Part shown: positions 35,729 to 46,100 of the stretch, piece after piece
How the letters are laid out: every line of letters starts with the position of its first letter
How positions within the stretch are numbered: position 1 is the stretch's first letter
Source: Azospirillum sp. B21
GTDB lineage: Bacteria; Pseudomonadota; Alphaproteobacteria; Azospirillales; Azospirillaceae
Length of the DNA stretch: 64,000 nt
NCBI RefSeq assembly: GCF_008364825.1
Contig: NZ_VTTO01000002.1
Span: forward strand, 620,001-684,000
Reading direction: 5' to 3'
Position numbers and translations under genes: made by a program
Notes under the pieces: model-generated
The model's input: the letters and a program-made list of their open reading frames with translations, nothing else
What the model was told of the DNA's origin: nothing
Database searches by the model: none

Positions 35729-37543
35729 ATGTGGTTTTCCGCTTTACGGTCCCGTTCCTCCATCGCGGCGGTGGCGGCGCTCTGCGTCGGCTCGGCCCTG
35801 GTCATGCCCCTGGTCCTGCCGGCGCCAGTCCTTGCCCAGAAGGCGCCCCAACAGGCTCCGGCAGTTGCCCCCACCACCACTTCGGCCCCGCCGTCGGTCC
35901 GCTACGACATCGGCTACGACATCTTCTATCCCGTCCGTTCGCAGAACGGGATGGTGGCCTCGGAGCACCGGCTGGCGACGGAGATCGGCGTCGACATCCT
36001 CCAGCGCGGCGGCAATGCGGTCGACGCGGCGGTCGCCGTCGGCTTCGCGCTGGCGGTGGTGCTGCCCAACGCCGGGAATGTCGGCGGCGGCGGATTCATG
36101 ATCGTCCATGACGCGGCCAGCGGGAAGGACGTCGCCATCGACTTCCGCGAGATGGCGCCGGCCAAGGCCTTCCGCGACATGTATCTGGACGCGCAGGGCA
36201 AGGTCGTGCCCGACCGCTCGCTCTACACCCATCTGGCGGTGGGCATTCCCGGCACGGTCGCCGGGCTGGCCCACGCGCTGGAGAAATACGGCACGATGCC
36301 GCTGGCCGACGTGATGGCCCCGGCGATCAGGCTGGCGCGCGAGGGCTACACCGTCACCCCGCAGCTTGCCGGCCTGCTGGAGGTCGAACGCGACCATCTG
36401 GCCAAATGGGACGCCACCCGCGCCGTCTTCTTCAAGGGCGACCGCCCGCTGACCGCCGGGGAGACGCTTGCCAACCCCGACCTCGCCAACTCGCTGGAGA
36501 TGATCGCCCGTCAGGGGCCGAAGGCCTTCTACGAGGGGGAAATCGCCGAGAAGATCGCGGCGGAGATGGCCAAACATGGCGGATACATCACCAAGGAGGA
36601 TTTGAAGGCCTACAAGGTGGTGGAGCGCGAGCCGGTCAGCGGCAGCTACCGCGGCTATACGGTGAAGTCGATGCCGCCGCCCAGCTCCGGCGGGACGCAC
36701 ATCATCCAGATGCTGAACATGCTGGAGCGCTGGCCGCTGAAAGAGTACGGCCCGGCCAGTGCCCGGTCGATCCATCTGATGGCTGAGTCCATGAAGCTCG
36801 CCTATGCCGACCGCTCCGAATATCTGGGCGATCCCGACTTCACCAAGGTGCCGGTGAAGGGCCTGACCTCGCGCAAATATGCCGACGAGCTGGCGGCGAA
36901 GATCGATCCGGAAAAGGCGACCCCGGCCAGCAGCATCAAGCCCGGCAAGCCGGCGCCCTACGAGAGCGACCAGACCACCCATTATTCGGTGGCGGACAGC
37001 CGGGGCAACGTGGTCAGCACCACCTACACGCTGAACCTCAATTTCGGCAGCGGCATCGTTGCCGCCGGCACCGGCATCCTGCTGAACAACGAGATGGACG
37101 ATTTCTCGGCCAAGCCGGGCGTGCCCAACGCCTTCGGGCTGATCGGCGGCGAGGCCAACGCCATCCAGCCCTTCAAGCGGCCGCTCAGCTCCATGTCGCC
37201 GACCATCGTGCTGAAGGACGGCAAGCCCTGGCTGGTCACAGGCAGCCCCGGTGGCAGCCGCATCATCACCACCACCATGGAAACGGTGATCGACCACATC
37301 GACTTCGGCATGAACCCGGCCGAGGCCGCCGCCCTGCCGCGCGTCCATCACCAGTGGACCCCCGACGAGCTGCGGGTGGAGAAGGGGCTCAGCCCCGACA
37401 CGATCCGCCTGCTGGAACAGATGGGCCACAAGGTGGCGGTGAAGCCGACGATGGGCCGCACCCAGACCATCCAGCTGCGCGAGGACGGGCTGTACGGCTA
37501 TTCCGACCCCCGCAACCCCGACGGCATGACGCTGGGTTATTGA
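35729..37543 (+). CDS. ggt: Gamma-glutamyltransferase (periplasmic)
   Basis: 604-aa precursor of the enzyme that cleaves or transfers the gamma-glutamyl group of glutathione. Signal peptide (about 1-37, ending VLAQKA), then the family core: MVASEHRLATEIGVDILQRG, GNVGGGGFM, and the autoprocessing site with the catalytic Thr in SDQTTHYSVAD, giving large and small subunits; substrate-binding SSMSPTIVLKDGKP and PGGSRIITT follow. Length is normal. Stands alone; a 9-bp hairpin follows at 37570. Confidence 0.95.
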   Translation: MWFSALRSRSSIAAVAALCVGSALVMPLVLPAPVLAQKAPQQAPAVAPTTTSAPPSVRYDIGYDIFYPVRSQNGMVASEHRLATEIGVDILQRGGNAVDAAVAVGFALAVVLPNAGNVGGGGFMIVHDAASGKDVAIDFREMAPAKAFRDMYLDAQGKVVPDRSLYTHLAVGIPGTVAGLAHALEKYGTMPLADVMAPAIRLAREGYTVTPQLAGLLEVERDHLAKWDATRAVFFKGDRPLTAGETLANPDLANSLEMIARQGPKAFYEGEIAEKIAAEMAKHGGYITKEDLKAYKVVEREPVSGSYRGYTVKSMPPPSSGGTHIIQMLNMLERWPLKEYGPASARSIHLMAESMKLAYADRSEYLGDPDFTKVPVKGLTSRKYADELAAKIDPEKATPASSIKPGKPAPYESDQTTHYSVADSRGNVVSTTYTLNLNFGSGIVAAGTGILLNNEMDDFSAKPGVPNAFGLIGGEANAIQPFKRPLSSMSPTIVLKDGKPWLVTGSPGGSRIITTTMETVIDHIDFGMNPAEAAALPRVHHQWTPDELRVEKGLSPDTIRLLEQMGHKVAVKPTMGRTQTIQLREDGLYGYSDPRNPDGMTLGY

Positions 37544-37569
37544 CGAGAGGGCTGCGGACGGCAGAATGG

Positions 37570-37591
37570 ACGCCCGGCGCAAGCCGGGCGT
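37570..37591 (+). terminator. Hairpin after ggt
   Basis: Perfect 9-bp stem ACGCCCGGC/GCCGGGCGT with GCAA tetraloop, 27 bp after the ggt stop. The following bases are not T-rich, so it may only protect the 3' end. Confidence 0.5.
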
Positions 37592-37762
37592 TACAATTCC
37601 CGTGTACAAAGAAAAAGCGTCGTGCTTTGGTAACCTTTGATCCGCCGTGCCGGGGGGCACGGGGTCGCGAGGGCTCCGGCTCGTTCGGATAAGGCAACGG
37701 AACAGTTGGCTTAAGGCGGGCCGGTCGGTTAGCCTTTGCAGGAGTGAACCGGAGCATTTGCC

Positions 37763-38158
37763 GTGGACAAGGCCTTGGTCGAAAAGAACCGCGAGTGGAC
37801 CTATCAGCGTGAGGGAAAGCAGCCCGTCACCATCCGGGTCGCCGATTTCGAGCGCGAGGGGAAGCGCATCGTCGCCTTCCTGGAACAGACCGACATCGCC
37901 AAGGCGGCCGGGTCGCCCCAGCCGGCCGTGAACGATTGGCCGGGCATCGCCGAAGCCTATGCGAAGGAACAGGGCGTCGCGCTCGGCGACATCTATTGGT
38001 ACGAGCTGCACCCGCGCCGCTTCGCCAACGGCCGTCCCAACGTGTCGGAATACCGGCCGGGCACGGCCGAATGGCGGTTTGAGACCAGCATCCCGCTCGC
38101 CCGCGCCATCGTGGAGCAACTGGGCTTCGATCCCGACAACCTGCCGCTCGACATCTGA
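37763..38158 (+). CDS. Hypothetical protein, 131 aa
   Basis: Soluble, charged protein with no signal sequence. It has a mixed beta-alpha start (WTYQREGKQPVTIRVADFE) and a Pro/Arg/Trp-containing second half (YWYELHPRRFANGRPNVSEY). No family recognised. Codon use looks like the neighbours and the frame is closed by a stop well before the next gene, so I take it as real. No ribosome site stronger than GGAG about 20 bases upstream. Confidence 0.65.
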   Translation: MDKALVEKNREWTYQREGKQPVTIRVADFEREGKRIVAFLEQTDIAKAAGSPQPAVNDWPGIAEAYAKEQGVALGDIYWYELHPRRFANGRPNVSEYRPGTAEWRFETSIPLARAIVEQLGFDPDNLPLDI

Positions 38159-38281
38159 CAAGTCCGATCGTCCCGCATACGTCCCCGCGCGCAGCCCCTG
38201 TGATGCGACGCGGGGTCGGTGTATGATGCCCTGTCGGGCATGTCGGCGGCGGGGCCGCCGGGGGTCGCGACCGGGAGACAC

Positions 38282-38710
38282 ATGATGAAGACGGTGCGGA
38301 GGGCGCTTGCCCTGGGTGCTGTGATGCTGGCGACCGCGGCTGCCGCTGCGGTGGCCGTGGTTCCCGGACCGGCGCAGGCGCGCACGTCGGTGTCGGTCGG
38401 CATCGGCTTCGGGCCGATCTTCCCGGGTTACGGCTATTACCAGCCCCACCGCTACTACGCGCCGCCTCCGCCGGTGGTGCAGTATTATGCGCCGCCGCCG
38501 GTGGTCTATGCGCCACCGCCTCCGGTGGTGCAGTATTACAACCCGCCTCCCGCCGCCATCGGCGTCGATCCGGCCGGCCCGATCTATTACTCGCGCAGTG
38601 GTCAGCAGTGCCGCGAATACCAGAGCCGCGCCATGGTCGGCGGCCGGTCGCAGCCGGTCTACGGCACCGCCTGCCTGCAGCCCGACGGTACCTGGCGTAT
38701 TGTCAACTAG
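38282..38710 (+). CDS. Secreted Pro/Tyr-rich protein with surface-antigen-like C-terminus
   Basis: 142-aa exported protein. Signal peptide (about 1-33, ending AQARTS), then PPPPVVQYY-type repeats (about 58-95) and a C-terminal module RSGQQCREYQSRAMVGGRSQ ... GTACLQPDGTWRIV that resembles the end of the 17-kDa/RT0821 surface antigen group, with two cysteines that may form a disulfide. GGGAG lies upstream; the second Met (38285) fits its spacing better. The stop codon falls in an 18-bp tandem repeat. Confidence 0.8.
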   Translation: MMKTVRRALALGAVMLATAAAAAVAVVPGPAQARTSVSVGIGFGPIFPGYGYYQPHRYYAPPPPVVQYYAPPPVVYAPPPPVVQYYNPPPAAIGVDPAGPIYYSRSGQQCREYQSRAMVGGRSQPVYGTACLQPDGTWRIVN

Positions 38711-38744
38711 GGGCGCATCGTCAACTAAGGGCGCATCGTCACCT
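38705..38744. repeat. 18-bp tandem repeat over the stop codon of the secreted protein gene
   Basis: About 2.3 copies of an 18-bp unit (GTCAACTAgGGGCGCATC), beginning in the last codons of the gene and running into the 3' region. Looks like a small slippage duplication. Confidence 0.6.
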
Positions 38745-38761
38745 GAATGTGCCGCCGGTCG

Positions 38762-39823
38762 TCACGCATCCTCCGGGACGATCTCCGGCAGGTCGTCGGC
38801 ATTCTCGCGGTGAATGGTGCAGACCTCGTCCCAGCGCGACAGGAAGGCGTCGAGCAGGGCGGGGTCGAAGTGGCGGCCGCGCTGCTCGATCATGAAGCTG
38901 CGCGCCTCCTCCAGCGTCCACGACCGCTTGTAGGGCCGGGTGGAGGTGAGGGCGTCGAACACGTCGGCGATGGCGACGATGCGGCCGGACAGCGGGATGG
39001 CGGTGCCGGCCAAGCCGTTGGGATAGCCGCTGCCGTCGAACTTCTCATGATGGCTGAGCGCGATCTCCGCCGCCAGCCGCAGCAGCGGGATGTCGCTGTT
39101 GGCCAGGATGCGGTGGCCTATGGTGGCGTGCTGGCGCATCACCGTCATCTCTTCCGGCGTCAGCCGCCCCGGTTTCAGCAGGATCATATCGGCGATGCCG
39201 ATCTTGCCGATGTCGTGCATCGGCGCCGCCTTCTCCAATTCATGGGCATAGGCGCCGCCACAGCCCGCCGCTTCGGCGATGAGGCGCGAATAGAGCGCCA
39301 TCCGCTCGATATGGGCGCCGGTTTCGGGATCGCGGTATTCGGCCGCACGCGACAGGCGGTTGACCAGTTCCTCCCCCTGCCGCTGGAGGGCGGCGGTCAC
39401 CCGTTCCACCTCGTCGGCCAGCAGGGCGGCGCGGTCGCGCAGCAGGGCGCGGCTCTGGCGCAGGGCCAGCAGGTTGCGCAGGCGGGCCTGCACCTCCGGC
39501 ACAATGATCGGCTTGGTCAGGAAATCGCTGCAGCCCTCGTCCAGTGCGCGCACCCGGATGTCCACCGCCGTGTTGGCTGTGATCATCACCACCGGAACAG
39601 TGTCCAGCCGCGAATCATCGCGGATGTGGCGCAGCAGCTCCATGCCGTCCATGTCCGGCATCATCTGGTCCAGCAGGATCAGGTCGGGCTCGTTCCCGCG
39701 CAGCCACTCCATGGCGTCGAGCGGGTTTTCCATGGCGATGGGCTCCGCATCGTCCAGACGGCGGACGATGGCGCCCATGATGAACAGGTTGGTGCGGTCG
39801 TCGTCGACGATCAGGATGTTCAT
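38762..39823 (-). CDS. REC-HD-GYP response regulator (cyclic-di-GMP phosphodiesterase)
   Basis: 353-aa RpfG-type protein that degrades cyclic di-GMP under control of a receiver. Receiver at 1-120 with Asp in LLDQMMPDMDG; coiled-coil linker (about 125-165); HD-GYP domain with HDIGK and HHEKFDGSGYPNGL, so all catalytic motifs are intact. The start overlaps the stop of the upstream single-receiver gene by 4 bp, so they form a two-gene operon. The chemoreceptor with a PilZ domain 7 kb away is a possible reader of the same second messenger. Confidence 0.93.
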   Translation of the reverse strand: MNILIVDDDRTNLFIMGAIVRRLDDAEPIAMENPLDAMEWLRGNEPDLILLDQMMPDMDGMELLRHIRDDSRLDTVPVVMITANTAVDIRVRALDEGCSDFLTKPIIVPEVQARLRNLLALRQSRALLRDRAALLADEVERVTAALQRQGEELVNRLSRAAEYRDPETGAHIERMALYSRLIAEAAGCGGAYAHELEKAAPMHDIGKIGIADMILLKPGRLTPEEMTVMRQHATIGHRILANSDIPLLRLAAEIALSHHEKFDGSGYPNGLAGTAIPLSGRIVAIADVFDALTSTRPYKRSWTLEEARSFMIEQRGRHFDPALLDAFLSRWDEVCTIHRENADDLPEIVPEDA

Positions 39824-40254
39824 CCGGCGGCACCCCCCTTGCGGGCGGCGATCAGCCGGCCGGCTTCCGCCAGCAGTGCCGACAGGTCGACCGGCTTTTC
39901 GAACGCCGCGTCGGCCCCCAGCAGGCGGGCCATTCCCGGCAACTCCATGCGCAGCCGCAGGCTGCCGCCGGTTACCGCGATCAATGGCGGGCGCGATGGT
40001 TGTTCCTTCAGCCGCAGGATCACCTCGTATCCGTCGGCCTCGGGCATGATGATGTCGGTCACGACCAGATCGACGGTCTGGCCGGCCAGGATCGCCAGGG
40101 CGGCGTTGCCGTTGTCGGCCTCGTGGACGGTGTAGCCGGCGCGTGTGAAGGCGATGCGGGTCATTCCGCGGAAGTCGGGATCATCGTCGACCAGCAGGAT
40201 GGTGCCGGCCAGTGTGCCGGGCGTGGCCCGCAGCTCGTAAAGGGTCATGTCCAT
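39820..40254 (-). CDS. Single-domain response regulator
   Basis: 144-aa receiver with no output domain. Acidic triplet VDDDPDF, phospho-acceptor Asp in VVTDIIMPEADG, Lys in FEKPVDL. A 17-residue N-terminal extension precedes the domain. I set the start at ATG 40254; the frame is open upstream to 40467 but without a ribosome site. Co-transcribed with the REC-HD-GYP gene. It diverges from a LuxR-type regulator, with 296 bp between them. Confidence 0.85.
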   Translation of the reverse strand: MDMTLYELRATPGTLAGTILLVDDDPDFRGMTRIAFTRAGYTVHEADNGNAALAILAGQTVDLVVTDIIMPEADGYEVILRLKEQPSRPPLIAVTGGSLRLRMELPGMARLLGADAAFEKPVDLSALLAEAGRLIAARKGGAAG

Positions 40255-40550
40255 GGTCGCCGCTTCCGTCGTCCGCCTTGATGCCGGCGGGCTGCGCTGG
40301 ATAGGATCGTTGAGCTCACCATAACCGGATGATACCCCGCGTGGAGGTTGAGTCTGGGATAGCAGGATCAGAAAATAGGATAGTGGGGATATTATCCCGC
40401 GGGCGGTAAGGAGTGGCTTCGCCGAAGCATGTTCCAATGTGACCGACGTGAAATATACGGAAGCCACGAAAACTTAAGATTTCGACCGGCATAAGGGGGA
40501 ATGCTGATATAAAGAGTCGGGCGGGTGCCGAGGGTGTCGGAGGCTATTCG
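40255..40550. promoter_or_regulatory. Divergent promoter region with repeated GGATA elements
   Basis: Holds several GGATA(G) copies (around 40300, 40358, 40382) and a perfect palindrome GGGATA-T-TATCCC near 40388-40400, in an AT-richer stretch. Likely binding sites for the adjacent LuxR-type regulator or another factor; no clear -35/-10 pair is assigned. Confidence 0.4.
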
Positions 40551-41273
40551 ATGAAAATCTTGGTGGCAGACGACCATCCCCTGTTCCGGGATGCGCTTGA
40601 GCTGTCGGTCCGGCAGGCTTGGCCGGAGGCCGAGGTTGGCTGCATCGGTTCGCTGCTGGAACTGCCGGCGGTGCGGCAGCTTCCCGATGGCGCGCCTGCC
40701 ATGGCTCTCCGCTACGACCTGATCGTGTTGGACTGGCGTATGCCGGGTGCCGAGGGAAGCAACCCGGTCAGCGTGCTGCGCCAAGCCGGGATTCAGGGGC
40801 CGGTCGCCGTGGTGACCGGGGCGGAGGATCCGGTGACCGCGCTGGAGGTGCTGCGCTGCGGTGCCGAAGCCTATCTGCCGAAGACCACGCCGCGCCGCGT
40901 CCTGGCGCAGGCCCTCCGGCTGGTGGCGGAGGGCGGCAGCTTCGTGCCGAAATGCGTGGCGCTCGACCTGATGCACATGACCGACCTGTCGCTCGACATC
41001 GACGAGGCGGACGAAGCCGAGGATCCCGTGGCGGAGGGGGAGGGAGCGCTGTCGTCCCCCCTGACCGACCGGGAACAGCAGGTGCTGTCCATGCTCGCCA
41101 CCGGGGCGACCAACAAGGAGATCGGCCGGCATCTGAGCCTTCAGGAGGTGACGGTCAAGCTGCACACCCGCCGCATTCTGCGCAAGCTGGGTGCCCGCAA
41201 CCGTACCGACGCCGTCCGCCGGGCCCAGCAGGCGGGACTGCTGTCGCGCAGCCTGGACGAGGCATCGCCCTGA
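40551..41273 (+). CDS. NarL/LuxR-family response regulator
   Basis: 240-aa DNA-binding response regulator. Receiver with ADDHPLFRDAL, phospho-acceptor Asp in LIVLDWRMPG and Lys in AYLPKTTP; an acidic linker (DIDEADEAEDPVAEGEG); LuxR helix-turn-helix (LTDREQQVLSMLATGATNKEIG). GGAGG precedes the ATG. The next two genes on the same strand are a degenerate kinase-like protein and a complete Hpt-bearing hybrid kinase, plausible phosphodonors, 182 bp downstream. Confidence 0.92.
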   Translation: MKILVADDHPLFRDALELSVRQAWPEAEVGCIGSLLELPAVRQLPDGAPAMALRYDLIVLDWRMPGAEGSNPVSVLRQAGIQGPVAVVTGAEDPVTALEVLRCGAEAYLPKTTPRRVLAQALRLVAEGGSFVPKCVALDLMHMTDLSLDIDEADEAEDPVAEGEGALSSPLTDREQQVLSMLATGATNKEIGRHLSLQEVTVKLHTRRILRKLGARNRTDAVRRAQQAGLLSRSLDEASP

Positions 41274-41454
41274 CCGGCGGAACCGCCTTGGGAGCGGGGC
41301 GGCCAGGGTGACGCATAGGGCTGATCCCAGCGGCGCTATCGCCACCCTTCTGGTATAGTCCCTCTCCATCCGGTCGCGTCTCCTGCCCCGCTCGCCGTCC
41401 GGTCCGCCACAAGGCGGGGGCGCAATCGCAAATGGCCGCACTCCCGAGTCGTCG

Positions 41455-43152
41455 ATGAGCCCATCCGACCATTCCCTGCCACGGCCGGCCGTTCCGCCGG
41501 CCCCTGCACCTGCTGCCGGCCGAGACGCGTCCGGCAATGCCGCCGCGGCGCCGGCATTGGCCGCGCTGGCGGGTGCGGCGGTGCTGCTCCTGCCCGTGCT
41601 CGACCCGCTGAGCGGTGCTGCCCCCTGGGCGCTTCCCTTGGTTGCCGCCGTCACCGGCGCGGCAGCCGGGCTGGCGCTTTTCCGTGGCTGGGCGGCGCAC
41701 CGCCGGCCGGCGGGACCGGTGCAGCAACGCCTGGCGTCCACCACACCGCCCACCGCTTCCCCGTCGGCCGAGCAAGGGAATGCACAGGCGAGAAGCGCCG
41801 CGGACGCCGCCCGGATCGCCGCGTTGGAGGGGGCGCTGCACGAGATGCGGCTCCGGATGTCGGCCGAACTGCGCGCCCAGCAGATGGCGGCGATGGACGC
41901 CCGTGCCGAACTGGCCTGCACCATCGTGCATGACCTCAACAACGCGCTGGGTGCCGTGGCCGGTTATGCCGATTTCCTCGCCGCCGACCTGCCGGCCGAC
42001 TCGCCCCAGGCCGACTATGCCGAGAGAATTCTGAAGGCCGTTCAACGCGCCCGCCCGGAATTCCGCCGTCTGGTGACGGCGGCAAGGATGGAGCCGGCCG
42101 CCGTCGTCCAGGAGCGGGCAGGCAAGGTGCTGGACGAGACCGCAGGCCTTCTGCGCACCGCGTCGGCGATGCCGGCCTGCCTGGCGGTCCGGCACGACCC
42201 CGCCGCGCCCGACCCCCTCTGCGATGCCGGGATGCTGGCGCGGACGCTGGCCGGGCTTGCGGCGGAGATCGTGCTGGCGACCGGTGCAGGCACCGATTTG
42301 CGGTTCTGCCTGCGGGCCGGCTCTTCCGGCGTTCCCGGCGGCGTTCCCGGCGCCGTGCCTTGCGGAGGTTCCCGCTGGGAGGCTGCCGGTGGTGACCCGG
42401 ATTCGGGAGAGGGCGAGGACGCGGCGGGCGCCGGCTGGCATGTGCGCCAGCTCCTGCAGCCGCGGGAAGGCCCGCACACCCTGTTCGAGCTGCGCGTCAA
42501 CGGTGCGCCGCTGGCCGACGACCTCCTGTTCGCCCTGGTCGACCCGCTGCTGTCCGTCCGCACGCGCTACCGGCGCGGCCAGCCGGCGCGGGAGGATGGC
42601 GACTGGCCCACGGCCCTGTCGACGGCGCGGCGCCACGACGGCGGTCTCAGCCTGCTGACCCATCCTGTCGAAGGCACGGCCATCCGCCTCTACATTCCCG
42701 CCGTTTCACCTCCCCGGCCGGAGCCCGCGCCGGCAGCCCCCGCACCCCCATTGCGGCAGCGCAAGGCTCCGGTGCTCCAGGTTCTGGTGGTGGAGGCCGA
42801 CCCGGCGTCGGGCGACCGGTTCCAGACCGGTCTGGAACGGCAGGGCTTCGAGGTGTCCGTCTGCGACGATCTGCGCGATGCGCTGGACGTGGTCGCCGAG
42901 GAGCCGGGCTTTTTCGATGCGGTGGTGATCGGGCCGGGCTTGAGCGCGTTGCCCGCAGGCATGGCTCTGGCTGGCCGTATCAAGGAATTGCGCGGCGATC
43001 TGCCCTGCGTGCTCTACGGCGGGGAAGCCCCGTGCGGACCTGCCGACCTCGTGCTGCCGACGCCGGTGGATCTGCCGCGGCTGGCGCGCGGGGTGGCGGC
43101 ACTCGCCGCGGGCGGGCGGGACGGAGCCCCGGCCGGCGGAGAGCGCGGCTGA
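41455..43152 (+). CDS. Degenerate membrane hybrid kinase-like protein
   Basis: 565-aa protein. Two hydrophobic segments (about 34-50 and 58-76), a helix, then a HisKA-like region with His159 (TIVHDLNNALGAVAGYADFL). The following region aligns in outline with HATPase (VDPLLSVRTRYRRG, then GGLSLLTHPVEGTAIRLYIP as the final strand), but the N box and the DxGxG ATP-binding loop are not visible. The C-terminal receiver-like domain (LQVLVVEADPASGDRF) has GPGL where the phospho-acceptor Asp should be. It is probably a phosphotransfer or scaffold protein rather than a kinase. Its stop overlaps the start of the next kinase (TGATG). Confidence 0.8.
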   Translation: MSPSDHSLPRPAVPPAPAPAAGRDASGNAAAAPALAALAGAAVLLLPVLDPLSGAAPWALPLVAAVTGAAAGLALFRGWAAHRRPAGPVQQRLASTTPPTASPSAEQGNAQARSAADAARIAALEGALHEMRLRMSAELRAQQMAAMDARAELACTIVHDLNNALGAVAGYADFLAADLPADSPQADYAERILKAVQRARPEFRRLVTAARMEPAAVVQERAGKVLDETAGLLRTASAMPACLAVRHDPAAPDPLCDAGMLARTLAGLAAEIVLATGAGTDLRFCLRAGSSGVPGGVPGAVPCGGSRWEAAGGDPDSGEGEDAAGAGWHVRQLLQPREGPHTLFELRVNGAPLADDLLFALVDPLLSVRTRYRRGQPAREDGDWPTALSTARRHDGGLSLLTHPVEGTAIRLYIPAVSPPRPEPAPAAPAPPLRQRKAPVLQVLVVEADPASGDRFQTGLERQGFEVSVCDDLRDALDVVAEEPGFFDAVVIGPGLSALPAGMALAGRIKELRGDLPCVLYGGEAPCGPADLVLPTPVDLPRLARGVAALAAGGRDGAPAGGERG

Positions 43153-46100
43153 TGGGGGAGCGGCTTCAGCAGCATGGCTTCATCGCCGCCGTCTGGGCGG
43201 CGACCCTGGTGATCGCAGCCGGCCTATGGGCGGCATCCCTGATGCTCGTCCATTACGACGATACGGAGGCCATCGCGCGGGCCGAGCGCGACGGCGGCAA
43301 TCTTGCCCGCGTCGTGGCCGAACAGGCGAACAGAACCATCGCCGAGGCCGACCAGATCCTTCTGTTCCTGATCGACGACTTCCGCGAGCATGGCGATGTC
43401 TGGAGCCACGGCGTGTCGCGGATGCTGCGGCAGGCGGTGGAACGGTCGGCGATCCTGGTCCAGCTCGCGATCATCGACGAACATGGCGACCTTACCTACA
43501 CCAGCGTGGAGGATGCCCCCGCCCGCGTCCATCTGGCCGACCGCGAGCATTTCCGGGTCCACGCCAACAATCCCAAGGCCGGCCTGTTCATCGGAAAGCC
43601 GGTGTTCGGCCGGGCGTCCGGCAAATGGTCGATCCAGCTGACACGCCGCATCGACCGCAAGGACGGCAGCTTCGCCGGCGTGCTGGTCGCGTCGATGGAT
43701 CCCTTCTATTTCAGCCGCTCGCTGGAGGAGTTGGACGTCGGTCCGAACGGTGCCGTGGCGATCATCGGCACGGACGGCATCCTGCGCGCCCGTTCCCTGA
43801 TGAACGACCGCATCATCGGCCGCGATGTGAGCGATTCGTCGACGCTGGCCATGGCGCGCCGCCAGCCCACCGGCTTCCTGCGCACCTCCAGCGTGATCGA
43901 CGGCATTCTGCGCCTGCAATCCTACCGCACCCTGTCGGCTTATCCGCTGATCGTCACGGCCGCTTTCGACGAGGCGTCCTTCATGGCCGATACCCGGCGG
44001 CGGCAGCGGATCTACCTGCTGGGAGCGGCGGCCTGCAGCTTGGGGCTGTTCGGGCTGGCCCTGCTGGCGACGCGGCAGACGGCCCGGCTCACCGCGCTCG
44101 CCCGGCGCCTCGCGCAGAGCGAGGAGCGGTTCCGCGATCAGGCGGAGACGGCTTCCGACTGGTTCTGGGAGATGGATGCCGATCTGCGCTTTTCCGGCCT
44201 GGCCGGTCCGCTGGTCCCGCACATCGCCAACGGCACTCTGCCGATCGGCCTGCGGCGGGAGGACATCGCCCTGCGCGAGCCGGGGGATGCCGCCAAGTGG
44301 GAGGAGCATCGCCGCGTCGTGGAGCGGCGGGAGCCGTTCCGGAACTTCCGCTACCGGGTGATGACGGCGGCCGGGCCGCGTTATTTCAGCGTCAGCGGCC
44401 GGCCGATCTTCGACCGGCGCGGCGATTTCCGCGGCTATCGCGGCTCCGCCACCGACATCACCGAGCGGGAGACGGCCGCCAACCGGCTTGCCTCGAGCGA
44501 GGCGCGCTACCGCGCCATGTTCGAGGCGGTCGGCCAGCCGATCGTCACCATCGACGAACACGGCACCGTCGACGCCTTCAACCGGGCGGCGGAGCGGCTG
44601 TTCGGCTACCGGGCGGCGGAGGTGCTGGGGGGGCCGATGACCCGGCTGATGCCGGCCGCCGTCGGCGCGGTCCACGACGGACTGCTGGCCACATATCGCG
44701 ACAGCGGCGGCGACACCCCGCGGTCGGAGGTGCAGGAGCTGACCGGGCGGCGCAAGGACGGCAGCGAGTTCCCGTTGGAGGCGTCGCTGGCCGGCTGGCG
44801 GGAAGGAGACCGCCGCTATGTCACCGGTGCGCTCCGCGACGTCACCGCCCAGCGCGAGATCGAGGCCAGCCTGCGCCGTGCCAAGGAGGCCGCGGATCAG
44901 GCCAACCGGGCCAAGGGCGAGTTCCTGGCCACCATGAGCCACGAGATTCGCACGCCGATGAACGGTGTTCTGGGCGCGCTCGCCCTGGTGGACGGCCCCA
45001 ACCTGGACGAGGAGCAGCGCCAGCTCCTGGACGTCGCCAACCGGTCGGGCAAGGCGCTGCTGCAGATCATCGACGACATCCTCGATCTGTCCAAGCTGGA
45101 GGCCGGCAAGGCGGAGGTGGAGCCGGCGGATTTCGAACTGCGCGCCGTGATGCGCGACTGCATCGACCTGCTGGAACCGACGGCCGGCGGACGCGGCCTG
45201 ATCCTGACGCGGGAGGTGGCTCCGGCGGTGCCGGACCGCGTGCGCGCAGATCTGCGGCGCATTCGGCAGGTGCTGGTCAATCTGGTCGGCAACGCGCTGA
45301 AATTCACCCAACGCGGCGGCGTCGCCGTGCGGGTCGGGCTGGAGGGGGAGGCCGTGCCGGGCCGTCCCTTCTTCCTGCGGTTCGAGGTGGCCGACACCGG
45401 CATCGGCATTCCGGAGGACGTGCAGCCGACCCTTTTCCGCCGCTTTACCCAAGGCGACAGCTCCACCACCCGGCGCTTCGGCGGAACCGGGCTGGGGCTG
45501 GCGATCAGCCGCGAACTGGTGACGCTGATGGGCGGGCGGATCGGCGTCGTCAGCTCCGAAGGCAAGGGCAGCACCTTCTGGTTCACCGTGCGCTGCGAAC
45601 CCGCCGCCGACCCGAGCGACGGCGTCCCGACCGCGCCTTGCGCCCCGGAACCGGAGCCGCAGGGGGCGCCGCAGGGGACGCCGTCCGGCGGGTGGGGGAC
45701 GGAGGAAACCTGCGGCCTGCGCGTGCTGGTGGCCGAGGACAACGAGATCAACCGCGACATCGTCGTCACCATGCTGCGCCGCGCCGGCCACCGGGTGACG
45801 GCGGTGGAGGACGGGCTGCAGGCCGTGCGGCTGGTGGAGGAGGATCGGTTCGATCTGGTCCTGATGGACGTGCAGATGCCGGTGATGGACGGTGTCACCG
45901 CCACCCGCCACATCCGTGCCATGCCGGGTCCGGCATCCCGCCTGCCCATCGTGGCGCTGACCGGCAACGTCATGCCGGGCCACCGCGCCGAGTATCTCGC
46001 CGCCGGCATGACCGCCTACCTGACCAAGCCCATCGTATCGGCCGACCTGTTCGAGATACTGGGCAGCGTGTCCAAATCCCGGACGGAGGAGCCACCCGGC

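Noticed and set aside
35744..38449. 901-codon open frame antisense to ggt and the next gene
   Set aside because: Covers two supported genes in the opposite direction and shows no protein family features.
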